Assembly: GCF_006539505.1 (NCBI RefSeq)
Contig: NZ_BJND01000007.1
Span: forward strand, 186,001 to 250,000
Direction: 5' to 3'
Source of the DNA: Streptomyces spinoverrucosus
GTDB lineage: Bacteria; Actinomycetota; Actinomycetes; Streptomycetales; Streptomycetaceae
DNA: 64,000 bases
Position numbers and translations under genes: made by a program
Shown here: piece by piece, positions 20,061 through 27,691 of the stretch
Position numbering within the stretch: position 1 is the stretch's first letter
Layout: every line of letters begins with the position of its first letter
Notes under the pieces: generated by a model
Told to the model about the DNA's origin: nothing
The model's input: only the letters and a program-made list of their open reading frames with translations
Database searches by the model: none

Positions 20061-20899
20061 GGCTGCACCAGCCCTTCGTAGGCGTCGGGGCGGCGGTCGC
20101 GGTAGAAGGCCCACTGCTGCCGCACTTCTTCGATGACGTCGAAGTCGAGGTCGCGCACGAGTAGTTCCTCCGCCTTGTCGCTGGCGGTCTCGCCGACGAA
20201 CTGCCCCCGCGGGTCGACGAAGTAGCTCGTGCCGTAGAAGTCGTTGTCGCCGTACTCCTCGACCCCGACCCGGTTGATGGCGGCGACGAAGTACTCGTTG
20301 GCGACGGCGGCCGCGGGCTGCTCCAGCCGCCACAGATAGGCTGACAGACCCCGGTGGGTGGCGGACGGGTTGTACACCAACTGGGCGCCGTTCAGTCCGA
20401 GTTGTCGCCAGCCCTCCGGGAAGTGGCGGTCGTAGCAGATGTAGACGCCGACCTTTCCGACGGCGGTGTCGAAGACGGGCCAGCCGAGGTTTCCGGGCTT
20501 GAAGTAGTACTTCTCCCAGAATCCCTTCACCTGCGGGATGTGGTGCTTGCGGTACTTGCCGAGGTAGGAGCCGTCCGCGTCGATCACGGCCGCGGTGTTG
20601 TAGTAGAAGCCGGACTGCTCGACCTCGAAGACCGGCACCACGATCACCATGCCGGTCTCGCGGGCGAGTTCCTGCATGCGACGTACGGTCGGCCCGTCCG
20701 GCACCGGCTCGGCCCACCGGTAGTGCTCCGGTTCCTGGACCTGACAGAAGTAGGGGGCGTTGAAGACTTCCTGGAACCCGATGACCTTGGCACCCTGCCG
20801 GGCCGCCTCGCGGGCGTGCTCCTCGTGTTTCGCCACCATGGACTCGGTGTCGCCGGTCCAGGTGGCCTGGACCAGAGCGGCACGGACGACGTTCGCCAT
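20057..20899 (-). CDS. Beta-ureidopropionase-type carbon-nitrogen hydrolase, copy 2
   Basis: 280 residues with the Glu-Lys-Cys triad in GFQEVFNAPYFCQ, YRKHHIPQV and YICYDRHFPEGW. It is paralogous to 16173-17015, including the C-terminal YGDNDFYGTSYFVDP and FYRDR blocks. First gene of the transcription unit that continues into the aminotransferase. ATG 20899 has an AGGAGC leader (AGCTGCTCC on the other strand), and a long dyad lies 30 nt upstream. Having two copies suggests separate handling of carbamoyl-beta-alanine and carbamoyl-beta-aminoisobutyrate, or of hydantoin-derived carbamoyl amino acids. Confidence 0.92.
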   Translation of the reverse strand: MANVVRAALVQATWTGDTESMVAKHEEHAREAARQGAKVIGFQEVFNAPYFCQVQEPEHYRWAEPVPDGPTVRRMQELARETGMVIVVPVFEVEQSGFYYNTAAVIDADGSYLGKYRKHHIPQVKGFWEKYYFKPGNLGWPVFDTAVGKVGVYICYDRHFPEGWRQLGLNGAQLVYNPSATHRGLSAYLWRLEQPAAAVANEYFVAAINRVGVEEYGDNDFYGTSYFVDPRGQFVGETASDKAEELLVRDLDFDVIEEVRQQWAFYRDRRPDAYEGLVQP

Positions 20900-20928
20900 G
20901 AGCTGCTCCTTCGACGGGACGTCAGCGC

Positions 20929-20956
20929 CTCTACGCCCGTAGAGCGGGCTGTAGAG
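20929..20956. promoter_or_regulatory. Interrupted palindrome upstream of ureidopropionase copy 2
   Basis: CTCTACGCCCG / TAGAG / CGGGC(T)GTAGAG: two arms of 11 bp around a 5-nt centre, with a single bulged T. It starts 30 nt upstream of the start codon. It is a reasonable operator for the PucR-type regulator or a 5' leader hairpin. No equivalent copy was seen ahead of the other cluster genes. Confidence 0.45.
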
Positions 20957-21056
20957 GCACGAACGTATGCCTAGGTGAAGGCCTTGCCAAGACCATCGTC
21001 GTTAACCCGCGAAGTCGGCGCTGTTTCACACCCCTGTGGGTGATCACGGGCGGCTA

Positions 21057-21330
21057 GGGCCTGTCGTTTGGATCAGGTCGTCTGAGAGAGACTGCGCCTT
21101 TGAGCCGACCCGAGCGGGGGCGATGGGGGTGCCCCCGCACGAGCTGGTTCGAGCGTGGGGGAGCGTGCAGCTGCAAGGCGGAGGAGGGCGGCGACGCGAT
21201 GGGGGTCCCCCCGCGCGAGCTCGTTCGAGCGTGGGGGAGTCGGCAACCGACGACAACGCGGCTGGGGGTACCCCTCTGGGGGAGCGCGTGCCAGACCCCG
21301 CGACGCCGGCATGATCCAAACGACAGGCCC
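21057..21330 (+). mobile_element. MITE-like element, copy 1 (274 bp)
   Basis: Perfect 19-bp terminal inverted repeats, GGGCCTGTCGTTTGGATCA, flanked by TA at 21055-21056 and 21331-21332, the mark of IS630 or IS427-group transposition. There is no coding sequence. The interior has a tandem duplication of a block with GATGGGGGT, CCCCCG, GAGCT and GTTCGAGCGTGGGGGAG (21121-21164 and 21197-21239) that copy 2 carries once. The right-end base together with the TA gives the TAG stop of the adjacent minus-strand gene. Confidence 0.88.
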
Positions 21331-23405
21331 TACGTCGTGAGACCGGCGACACGCAGGGCGTGCACGAGGTCCCAGTGCCGCTCGGCGGACACGCCCTGCG
21401 CGGCCTCCAGCAGAAGCGGCACCAGGGTCTGCGGGTCGGGCCCGGCACTGCGCGCGGCCTCCTCGGGGGTGCGGACCCGGACGTACGCGTCGAGCAGCGC
21501 CCGCACCTCGCGGCGACGGCCCTCGCGGGCCAGCGCGAGCACGGCCCGGCCGATCTCACCGGCGGGCCGCCCCACGCCCTGCCGCAGGATCTGCTCCCCG
21601 TCGATGTCCCGACCTGCCGCGACCAGCGCGTCCGCCGCGGCGACCAACTGCTCGGCGGGCAGCGAGGCGGCCTCCCACAGCAGCGTCGCCCAGTCGGCAC
21701 CGAGCCCGGCGCGTTCCATTTCGGCGGCGAGCAGCGGAAAGCGGGCGGCGGGCCAGTAGGCGGCCTCGACCAGCAGCACGTGCGCCTCACCCGTGCGCCC
21801 CTCGCTGCGCAGCCGCACCAACGTCTCAACCATCCCGGCGACGTCCCGCCGAGCCGCCGAGTCCACCACCTCACCCTCCGGCTCCGCCCGCCCGTCCGGT
21901 TCCTCGGCCACCCCCGCGAAACGGGCGCCGCGCAGGGTACGACCGGTGGTCGGGGCCGGGGCGGGCAGTACGGGTACGGCGCCCGGCGGTACGACGGTGG
22001 GGGCGGCTTCCTCCTCGACCATCCCAGCGAAACGGGCCCCGCCGCGGCGGCGTTTGCGCTGCTTGGGGGTGGGGCGGGGGGAGTCGGGGGCCGGGGCGGA
22101 GGCTGGGGGTTGCGGGGGCTCGGAGGTTGGGGTGGGGGTCGGGTCGAAGGCCGCCGGGTGGGGGGTTGGGCGGGTCGGGGCTGGGGCTGAGTCGTAGGCG
22201 GTGGGATGCGGGGTCTCGCGGGCGAGAACCGGGTCGTAGGCGGCGGCCTGTGAGCCCTCGTGGGCCTGGGCCAAGTCATAGGCGGTGGGGTGCCGGGGCT
22301 CGGGGACGCGGCCCGGGTCAAAGGCGGCGGGTTGTGAGCCCTCATAGGCCTGAGCCGGGTCATGGGCGGTGGGCTGCCGGGGCTCGCGGACGAGGCCCGA
22401 GTCAAACACGGTGGGCCGTGATCCCTCGCGGGCGAGAGCCGAGTCGAAGGCGGCCGCCTGCGGGCCCTCGTGCGCCTGGGCCGAGTCATAGGCAGTGGGC
22501 TGCCGGGGCTCGCGGACGGGGCCCGAGTCAAAGACGGCGGACTGTGAGCCCTCGCGGTCGAGAGCCGGGTCGAAGGCGGCCGCATGCGGGCCCTCGTAGG
22601 CCTGAGCCGGGTCATAGGCCATGCGGTGACGGGGCTCCTGGGCAAAGGCGGTGGGCTGCGTGGGCGCAGTCGGTGTGGTGGAGTCGTTGGTGCCAGGGGC
22701 TGGGGCGGCGAGGTTGCCGGGGGCGGAAGGGGTGCCCTGGCCGGGAGTGGCCACGCCCGTGTCGTCCCCGGAGGGGTGGGCGCCCTGTGGGCCGTACGAA
22801 CCGGCCTCCGTGCGCAGCACGGGACCGTGCCCCCGCCTCTCCCCCGCGCTCCGCGGCCGGATCAGCTGTGCGCCCCGCACGTGGCCGCCGCCCACCGAGC
22901 GCCGGTCCAAGTCCGCCATGCGTGCGCGGAGTTCGGCGCAGCGGGCGGTCGCCCGGTCGTGGTCGTCGCGGGCCCACGCCAGGTCCAGGCGGATGGCGTC
23001 GGCGTCCTCCTGGGTCGCGGCGGTGGGCAGCAACCGCCCCAGCTCGGCGACCCGTTCCGCGGCGTACCGCTGCTCGCGGAGCATGACGTCGAGCCGGTCC
23101 CCGACGGCGTCCCGGCCGCCGGGGCGGGCGTCGTACGCGTTGAGCGCGGCGGCGTGCAGCGGGCGGGCCCGTTCCTTCTCGGGGGCGGCGACCTCGGGGC
23201 CGTACTCGGCGGCGAGATCCTGCAGCAGCGCCTCGACCACATCCCACGGCGGCACCTCAAGCCCGTCGAGGCAGGCCCGCATGCCCTCCGGGTCGCGCTG
23301 CCAGAACACCGCGCACCACCCGGCGCCTTGATCCAGGCGCGCCAGCAGGCTGTTCAGGTAGTTCGCGAACTCCCGCACCCGAGCCGGGAGTTGTTCCACT
23401 GCCAT
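21330..23405 (-). CDS. Large proline/alanine-rich hypothetical protein with 14-residue repeats
   Basis: 691 residues. The N-terminal folded region (1-170, mostly helical, ending RARMADLDRRSVGGG) is followed by a disordered linker and about eleven 14-residue repeats of the type AYDPAQAHEGSQPA. Two copies of a GARFAG motif follow (RRRGGARFAGMVEE, TLRGARFAGVAEE), then a C-terminal helical domain of about 170 residues (AGMVETLVRLRSEGRTGEAH onward). No signal peptide or membrane helix. Similar unnamed proteins occur in Streptomyces; function unknown. ATG 23405 is preferred over an upstream TTG. The stop codon is created by the MITE border. Confidence 0.75.
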   Translation of the reverse strand: MAVEQLPARVREFANYLNSLLARLDQGAGWCAVFWQRDPEGMRACLDGLEVPPWDVVEALLQDLAAEYGPEVAAPEKERARPLHAAALNAYDARPGGRDAVGDRLDVMLREQRYAAERVAELGRLLPTAATQEDADAIRLDLAWARDDHDRATARCAELRARMADLDRRSVGGGHVRGAQLIRPRSAGERRGHGPVLRTEAGSYGPQGAHPSGDDTGVATPGQGTPSAPGNLAAPAPGTNDSTTPTAPTQPTAFAQEPRHRMAYDPAQAYEGPHAAAFDPALDREGSQSAVFDSGPVREPRQPTAYDSAQAHEGPQAAAFDSALAREGSRPTVFDSGLVREPRQPTAHDPAQAYEGSQPAAFDPGRVPEPRHPTAYDLAQAHEGSQAAAYDPVLARETPHPTAYDSAPAPTRPTPHPAAFDPTPTPTSEPPQPPASAPAPDSPRPTPKQRKRRRGGARFAGMVEEEAAPTVVPPGAVPVLPAPAPTTGRTLRGARFAGVAEEPDGRAEPEGEVVDSAARRDVAGMVETLVRLRSEGRTGEAHVLLVEAAYWPAARFPLLAAEMERAGLGADWATLLWEAASLPAEQLVAAADALVAAGRDIDGEQILRQGVGRPAGEIGRAVLALAREGRRREVRALLDAYVRVRTPEEAARSAGPDPQTLVPLLLEAAQGVSAERHWDLVHALRVAGLTT
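22141..22619 (-). repeat. Coding tandem repeat, 42-nt unit
   Basis: About eleven head-to-tail units encode variants of (A/V)(Y/F)D(P/S)xxAxEGxQxA. Units alternate between A(Y/F)D and VFD forms, giving a higher-order pattern. The length is a multiple of three throughout, so copy-number change would keep the frame. Confidence 0.85.
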
Positions 23406-23554
23406 CGCGCAACCCCCGTAAGGACCGGACAACTCCGGCCCGTAGACAACACCAGTCGTGTTACAGGCTCGCTACGGGGAGTTTTCCGAGGGGACGCAGA
23501 GGCCTCAGATCAGCCACGTTCCGGCGGTGACATCGCCATGCACCGACATTGCCG

Positions 23555-23806
23555 TCAGACGCCAACAGGCGCGCAGGCTCCGGCCAGTTCGTCCATGGAC
23601 AGGCCGAGCGCACGGGCCAGCGCGGCCACCGTGAAGAAGGCCGGGGTCGGGGCGCGGCCGGTCTCGATCTTGCGCAGGGTCTCCGCGGAGATGCCCGCCC
23701 GAGCCGCCACCTCGGCCATGCTGCTGCCGCCACGCGCCTCGCGCAGCAGCTGCCCGAGCCGCTCGCCGCGTTCGCGCTCTTCGGGGGTGAGAGGGGTGCG
23801 CACCAT
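23555..23806 (-). CDS. XRE-family helix-turn-helix regulator
   Basis: 83 residues. A compact Cro/C1 domain fills the protein: ERLGQLLREARGGSSMAEVA, ARAGISAETLRKIETGRAPT, ALARALGLSMDELAG. It is divergent from the methionine aminopeptidase gene with 32 nt between starts, and a palindrome sits in that gap. ATG 23806 is the natural start; upstream in-frame codons run through the promoter. It probably represses itself and the aminopeptidase gene, which is inference from arrangement. Confidence 0.88.
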   Translation of the reverse strand: MVRTPLTPEERERGERLGQLLREARGGSSMAEVAARAGISAETLRKIETGRAPTPAFFTVAALARALGLSMDELAGACAPVGV

Positions 23807-23818
23807 GCCGTCATTGTA

Positions 23819-23828
23819 ATACCGGTAT
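23819..23828. promoter_or_regulatory. Palindromic operator between XRE and map genes
   Basis: ATACCGGTAT is a perfect 10-bp palindrome inside the only AT-rich stretch of the 32-nt divergent gap (ATTGTAATACCGGTATAGTA). Its central position implies that one regulator dimer would control both genes and that both transcripts have almost no leader. Confidence 0.65.
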
Positions 23829-23838
23829 AGTAATTGGC

Positions 23839-24615
23839 ATGGTGGAGCTGAAGACAAACACATCGATCGACGCCATGTACGAGGCGGGCCAGGTCGTCGG
23901 CCGCGCCCTCACGGCCGTACGCGAGGCCGCCGCCGTGGGCGTCTCCCTGCTGGAGCTGGACGAGGTGGCCCGCGAGGTGCTGCGCGAGGCGGGCGCGAAG
24001 TCGCCCTTCCTCGGGTATCGCCCGTCCTTCGCGCCCACGCCCTTCCCGGCCGTCATCTGCACCTCGGTGAACGACGCGATCGTGCACGGCATCCCGACCG
24101 GCTACCGGCTGCGCGACGGCGACCTGCTCTCCGTCGACTGCGGCGCCGAGCTGGACGGCTGGGTGGGCGACTCGGCGATCAGCTTCGTCGTCGGCCGCCC
24201 CCGCCGGGCCGACCTGAGCCTGATCGAGACCGCCGAGCGCGCCCTCGCGGCCGGCATCGAGGCGGCGGTCGTCGGCAACCGCATCGGCGACATCGCCCAC
24301 GCCATCGGCACGGTCTGCCGCAAGGCCGGTTACGGCATCATGGACGGCTTCGGCGGCCACGGCATCGGCCGCCGTATGCACGAGGACCACTCGGTCCCGA
24401 ACGAGGGCCGCCCGGGCCGCGGCCTCCCTCTGCGCAAGGGCATGGTCCTGGCCATCGAGCCCATGCTCATCGCAGGCGGCCGCGACGACTACCACGCGTC
24501 CCCCGACGGCTGGACCCTCCGCACAACCGACGGCTCACACGCAGCCCACGCGGAACACACGGTTGCGATCACAGAGACGGCCCCTCGCATCCTCACGGCC
24601 AGACCAACGCCCTAA
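23839..24615 (+). CDS. map: Type I methionine aminopeptidase, second paralogue type
   Basis: 258 residues of pita-bread fold. Metal ligands can be placed in VDCGAELDGWVGDSA (two Asp), GGHGIGRRMHED (His), AIEPMLI (Glu) and AEHTVAIT (Glu). There is no N-terminal zinc-finger extension. It removes the initiator Met from nascent proteins. Streptomyces usually has a housekeeping map beside the ribosomal protein operon; this one sits alone with its own XRE regulator, so it is likely a conditional paralogue. ATG 23839 has at most a very short leader because the divergent palindrome is 11 nt upstream. Confidence 0.92.
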   Translation: MVELKTNTSIDAMYEAGQVVGRALTAVREAAAVGVSLLELDEVAREVLREAGAKSPFLGYRPSFAPTPFPAVICTSVNDAIVHGIPTGYRLRDGDLLSVDCGAELDGWVGDSAISFVVGRPRRADLSLIETAERALAAGIEAAVVGNRIGDIAHAIGTVCRKAGYGIMDGFGGHGIGRRMHEDHSVPNEGRPGRGLPLRKGMVLAIEPMLIAGGRDDYHASPDGWTLRTTDGSHAAHAEHTVAITETAPRILTARPTP

Positions 24616-24675
24616 AGGGGCGCGGGGCTGTGACATTGTGCGGCTCCGCCGCGTGGGCGCGACCAGCCACAGCCG
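24616..24675 (+). repeat. Dispersed GC-rich intergenic repeat, copy B
   Basis: AGGGGCGCGGGGCTGTG, then TTGTGCGGCTCCGCCGCG, then TGGGCGCGACCAGCCACA. It begins directly after the map TAA. It is the same element as the minus-strand copy at 16098-16159, with a slightly different middle. It may serve as the map terminator: the CGGCTCCGCCG core can pair. Confidence 0.75.
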
Positions 24676-24834
24676 ACCCGCACCCGCCGATCAACCAGGC
24701 ACCCCCGAACCGTAGGCGCCCCACATGCCGCCCACCCGCGATCGTGCCAAGGTGTTAAAGAGCGTGCCCCACGTTTAGCCGCGCAGCGCCGGCGCACTCG
24801 TGCACACCGGTACGCCGATCAGCGAAACGGAACT

Positions 24835-27375
24835 GTGATGACCAGCGGCTTCCCTGGCCCGGAGGGCATGAACCCGGACCCGTTCGGAGAATTCCTGGCC
24901 CGCTTCTTCGGCGGCCCCCGCCCGGGGCCCCGCCAGATCGACATCGGCCGGCTGCTCAGTCAGCCGGCCCGGGATCTGGTGCGCGGTGCCGCGCAGTACG
25001 CCGCCGAACACGGCAGCCGGGATCTCGACACCCAGCACCTGCTGCGCGCGGCGCTCGCCAGCGAACCGACCCGCAGCCTGCTCAGTCGCGCCGGCGCGGA
25101 CCCCGACACCCTGGCGTCGGAGATAGACGAGCGCTCGGGCCCGGTCCAGCACCCGCAGGGCGAGGTCCCGCCGCCCACCTCGCTCTCGCTCACCCCGGCC
25201 GTCAAGCGCGCCCTGCTGGACGCGCACGACCTGGCCCGCGCGAGCGGCACCGGTTACATCGGCCCCGAGCATGTGCTCAGCGCACTCGCCGCCAACCCGG
25301 ACTCCGCCGCCGGGCACATCCTCAACGCGGCCCGCTTCGCCCCCTCGGGAATGCCGCCGGAGGCCGCCCCGGACGCCACGCAGGCCCGCCCCGAGCAGGC
25401 CCGCCCGGCGGCCACGCCGACCGTCGACAAGTTCGGCCGTGATCTCACCGACCTGGCCCGTCAGGGCCGTATCGACCCCGTGATCGGGCGGGACGAGGAG
25501 ATCGAGCAGACGATCGAGGTGCTCTCCCGGCGCGGCAAGAACAACCCCGTGCTTATCGGTGACGCGGGGGTCGGCAAGACCGCGATCGTGGAGGGGCTGG
25601 CGCAGCGGATCGCCGACGGCGACGTGCCCGACGTACTGATCGGGCGGCGGGTGGTGGCCCTGGACCTGCCCGGTGTGGTCGCGGGAACCCGTTACCGGGG
25701 TGACTTCGAGGAGCGGCTCAACACCATCGTGGGCGAGATCCGCGCCAACTCGGACCGCCTGATCATCTTCATCGACGAGCTGCACACCGTCGTCGGCGCG
25801 GGTGGCGGCGGCGAGGGCGGCTCCATGGACGCGAGCAACATCCTCAAGCCCGCCCTGGCCCGCGGTGAGCTGCACATCGTCGGCGCCACCACCCTGGAGG
25901 AGTACCGCAGGATCGAGAAGGACGCGGCGCTCGCCCGCCGTTTCCAGCCGATCCTGGTCCCCGAGCCGACCGCCTCGGACGCCATCGAGATCCTGCGCGG
26001 CCTGCGCGACCGCTACGAGGCCCACCACCAGGTCCGTTACACGGACGAGGCCCTGGTCGCCGCCGTCGAGCTGTCCGACCGCTATCTCACCGACCGCCGC
26101 CTGCCCGACAAGGCCATCGACCTGATCGACCAGGCGGGCGCGCGGGTGCGGCTGCGCGCCCGTACCAAGGGCACGGACGTACGGGCCATGGAACGGGAGG
26201 CCGAGCAGCTGGTCCGGGACAAGGACCAGGCGGTCGCCGACGAGCAGTACGAGCAGGCCACGCAGCTGCGGGACCGGATCACGGAGCTGAAGCGGCGGAT
26301 CGCCGAGGCAAGCGGCGACGAGGAGGCCGACGAGGGACTGAACCTCGAAGTGACCGCCGAGGCCATCGCCGAGGTGGTGTCGCGGCAGACCGGCATCCCG
26401 GTGAGCAGGCTGACCGAGGAGGAGAAGGAACGGCTGCTCGGCCTGGAGGAACACCTGCACGAGCGGGTCGTGGGCCAGGACGAGGCGGTCCGGGTCGTCT
26501 CCGAGGCGGTCATGCGCTCCCGTGCCGGGCTCGCCAGCCCGGACCGGCCGATCGGCAGCTTCCTGTTCCTCGGTCCGACCGGTGTCGGCAAGACGGAGCT
26601 GGCGCGGGCCCTCGCCGAGGCGCTGTTCGGCAGCGAGGAGCGGATGGTCCGGCTGGACATGAGCGAGTACCAGGAACGGCACACCGTCAGCCGCCTGGTC
26701 GGCGCGCCGCCCGGGTACGTCGGCCACGAGGAGGCCGGGCAGCTCACCGAGGTGGTCCGCCGCCACCCGTACTCGCTCCTCCTCCTCGACGAGGTGGAGA
26801 AGGCGCACCCTGACGTCTTCAACATCCTCCTGCAGGTCCTCGACGACGGCCGCCTCACCGACTCCCAGGGCCGCACGGTCGACTTCACCAACACGGTGAT
26901 CGTGATGACCAGCAACCTCGGCTCCGAGGCGATCACCCGGCGGGGCGCGGGAATCGGTTTCGGCGCGGGCGACGCCGAGGCGGACGAGGAGGCGCGGCGC
27001 GAGCAGATCCTGCGTCCGCTGCGTGAGCACTTCCGCCCCGAGTTCCTCAACCGCATCGACGAGATCGTCGTCTTCCGCCAGCTCACGCCGGACCAGCTGC
27101 ACCGCATCACCAACCTGCTGCTGGGACACACCCGCCGGCTGATGCAGGCCCAGGGCATCATGGTCGAGTTCACCGACCCGGCCGTCGACTGGCTGGCCCG
27201 CCAGGGCTACCAGCCGGAGTACGGCGCCCGCCCCCTGCGCCGCACCATCCAACGCGAGGTCGACAACGAACTCTCCCGCCTCCTCCTCGACGGCCGCGTA
27301 CAGAAGGGCGACCGGGTAAGGGTGGACACGGAAAGCGGCAGCCTGACGTTCCGAACGGAAAGCGCAACGGCGTAA
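24835..27375 (+). CDS. ClpC/ClpB-type AAA+ unfoldase
   Basis: 846 residues. A divergent Clp_N domain (two repeats, about 40-185) is followed by AAA-1 with Walker A GDAGVGKT at 243 and [13 protein letters not shown] short middle region carries a UVR motif (about 463-490, [18 protein letters not shown]). AAA-2 has GPTGVGKT near 579, and a ClpB D2-small domain ends the protein. The UVR and short middle point to ClpC rather than ClpB, but the N-terminus ([20 protein letters not shown]) is atypical. It therefore looks like the extra Streptomyces Clp paralogue, which may work with ClpP or as a disaggregase. GTG 24835 and ATG 24838 are both possible starts; no HspR or ClgR box was found. Confidence 0.9.
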   Translation: MMTSGFPGPEGMNPDPFGEFLARFFGGPRPGPRQIDIGRLLSQPARDLVRGAAQYAAEHGSRDLDTQHLLRAALASEPTRSLLSRAGADPDTLASEIDERSGPVQHPQGEVPPPTSLSLTPAVKRALLDAHDLARASGTGYIGPEHVLSALAANPDSAAGHILNAARFAPSGMPPEAAPDATQARPEQARPAATPTVDKFGRDLTDLARQGRIDPVIGRDEEIEQTIEVLSRRGKNNPVLIGDAGVGKTAIVEGLAQRIADGDVPDVLIGRRVVALDLPGVVAGTRYRGDFEERLNTIVGEIRANSDRLIIFIDELHTVVGAGGGGEGGSMDASNILKPALARGELHIVGATTLEEYRRIEKDAALARRFQPILVPEPTASDAIEILRGLRDRYEAHHQVRYTDEALVAAVELSDRYLTDRRLPDKAIDLIDQAGARVRLRARTKGTDVRAMEREAEQLVRDKDQAVADEQYEQATQLRDRITELKRRIAEASGDEEADEGLNLEVTAEAIAEVVSRQTGIPVSRLTEEEKERLLGLEEHLHERVVGQDEAVRVVSEAVMRSRAGLASPDRPIGSFLFLGPTGVGKTELARALAEALFGSEERMVRLDMSEYQERHTVSRLVGAPPGYVGHEEAGQLTEVVRRHPYSLLLLDEVEKAHPDVFNILLQVLDDGRLTDSQGRTVDFTNTVIVMTSNLGSEAITRRGAGIGFGAGDAEADEEARREQILRPLREHFRPEFLNRIDEIVVFRQLTPDQLHRITNLLLGHTRRLMQAQGIMVEFTDPAVDWLARQGYQPEYGARPLRRTIQREVDNELSRLLLDGRVQKGDRVRVDTESGSLTFRTESATA

Positions 27376-27443
27376 CCAACCGCCAGCGAGAGCGCGGCCG
27401 CGTTACCGAGGCAGCGGCCGCCCGGGCAGGACTTGGAGCGCCC

Positions 27444-27691
27444 CGGCACAGGCGGCACCGAAAGTGCGCGGCGCAGGCGATGCCGAGGACAGCGGCGCAC
27501 AGACGGCACCGCGAGCGCCGCGCGGCACAGCCGCTGCCGGAAAACGGCCGCGCAGACGGCACCGACAAAGCGGCCGCGCAAGCGGTGCCGAGCACCCCGC
27601 CGCGCAAGCGGCACCGAACACCCGGCCGCACAAGCGTCACTGCGGCGGCCGCGCACGCGTTACCGAGCGCGCGGCCGCGTGAGCGTCACCG
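27444..27691. repeat. Degenerate tandem array, about 26-bp unit
   Basis: About nine or ten units of the form GCCGCGCAAGCGGCACCGA plus a variable 7-nt tail (for example at 27590-27641) fill the space between the Clp and gamma-glutamyltransferase genes. The last unit runs over the stop codon of the latter. A 26-nt period is not a multiple of three, and no frame is conserved, so it is non-coding. Units lack constant spacers, excluding CRISPR. Confidence 0.7.

Noticed and set aside
24775..27252. An 825-codon open frame antisense to the Clp gene
   Set aside because: It mirrors the Clp codons, has low-complexity Val/Gly/Asp composition and no domain. A high-GC third-position shadow.
27444..27691. 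CRISPR array
   Set aside because: Units are contiguous and degenerate, there are no unique spacers of constant length and no cas gene nearby.
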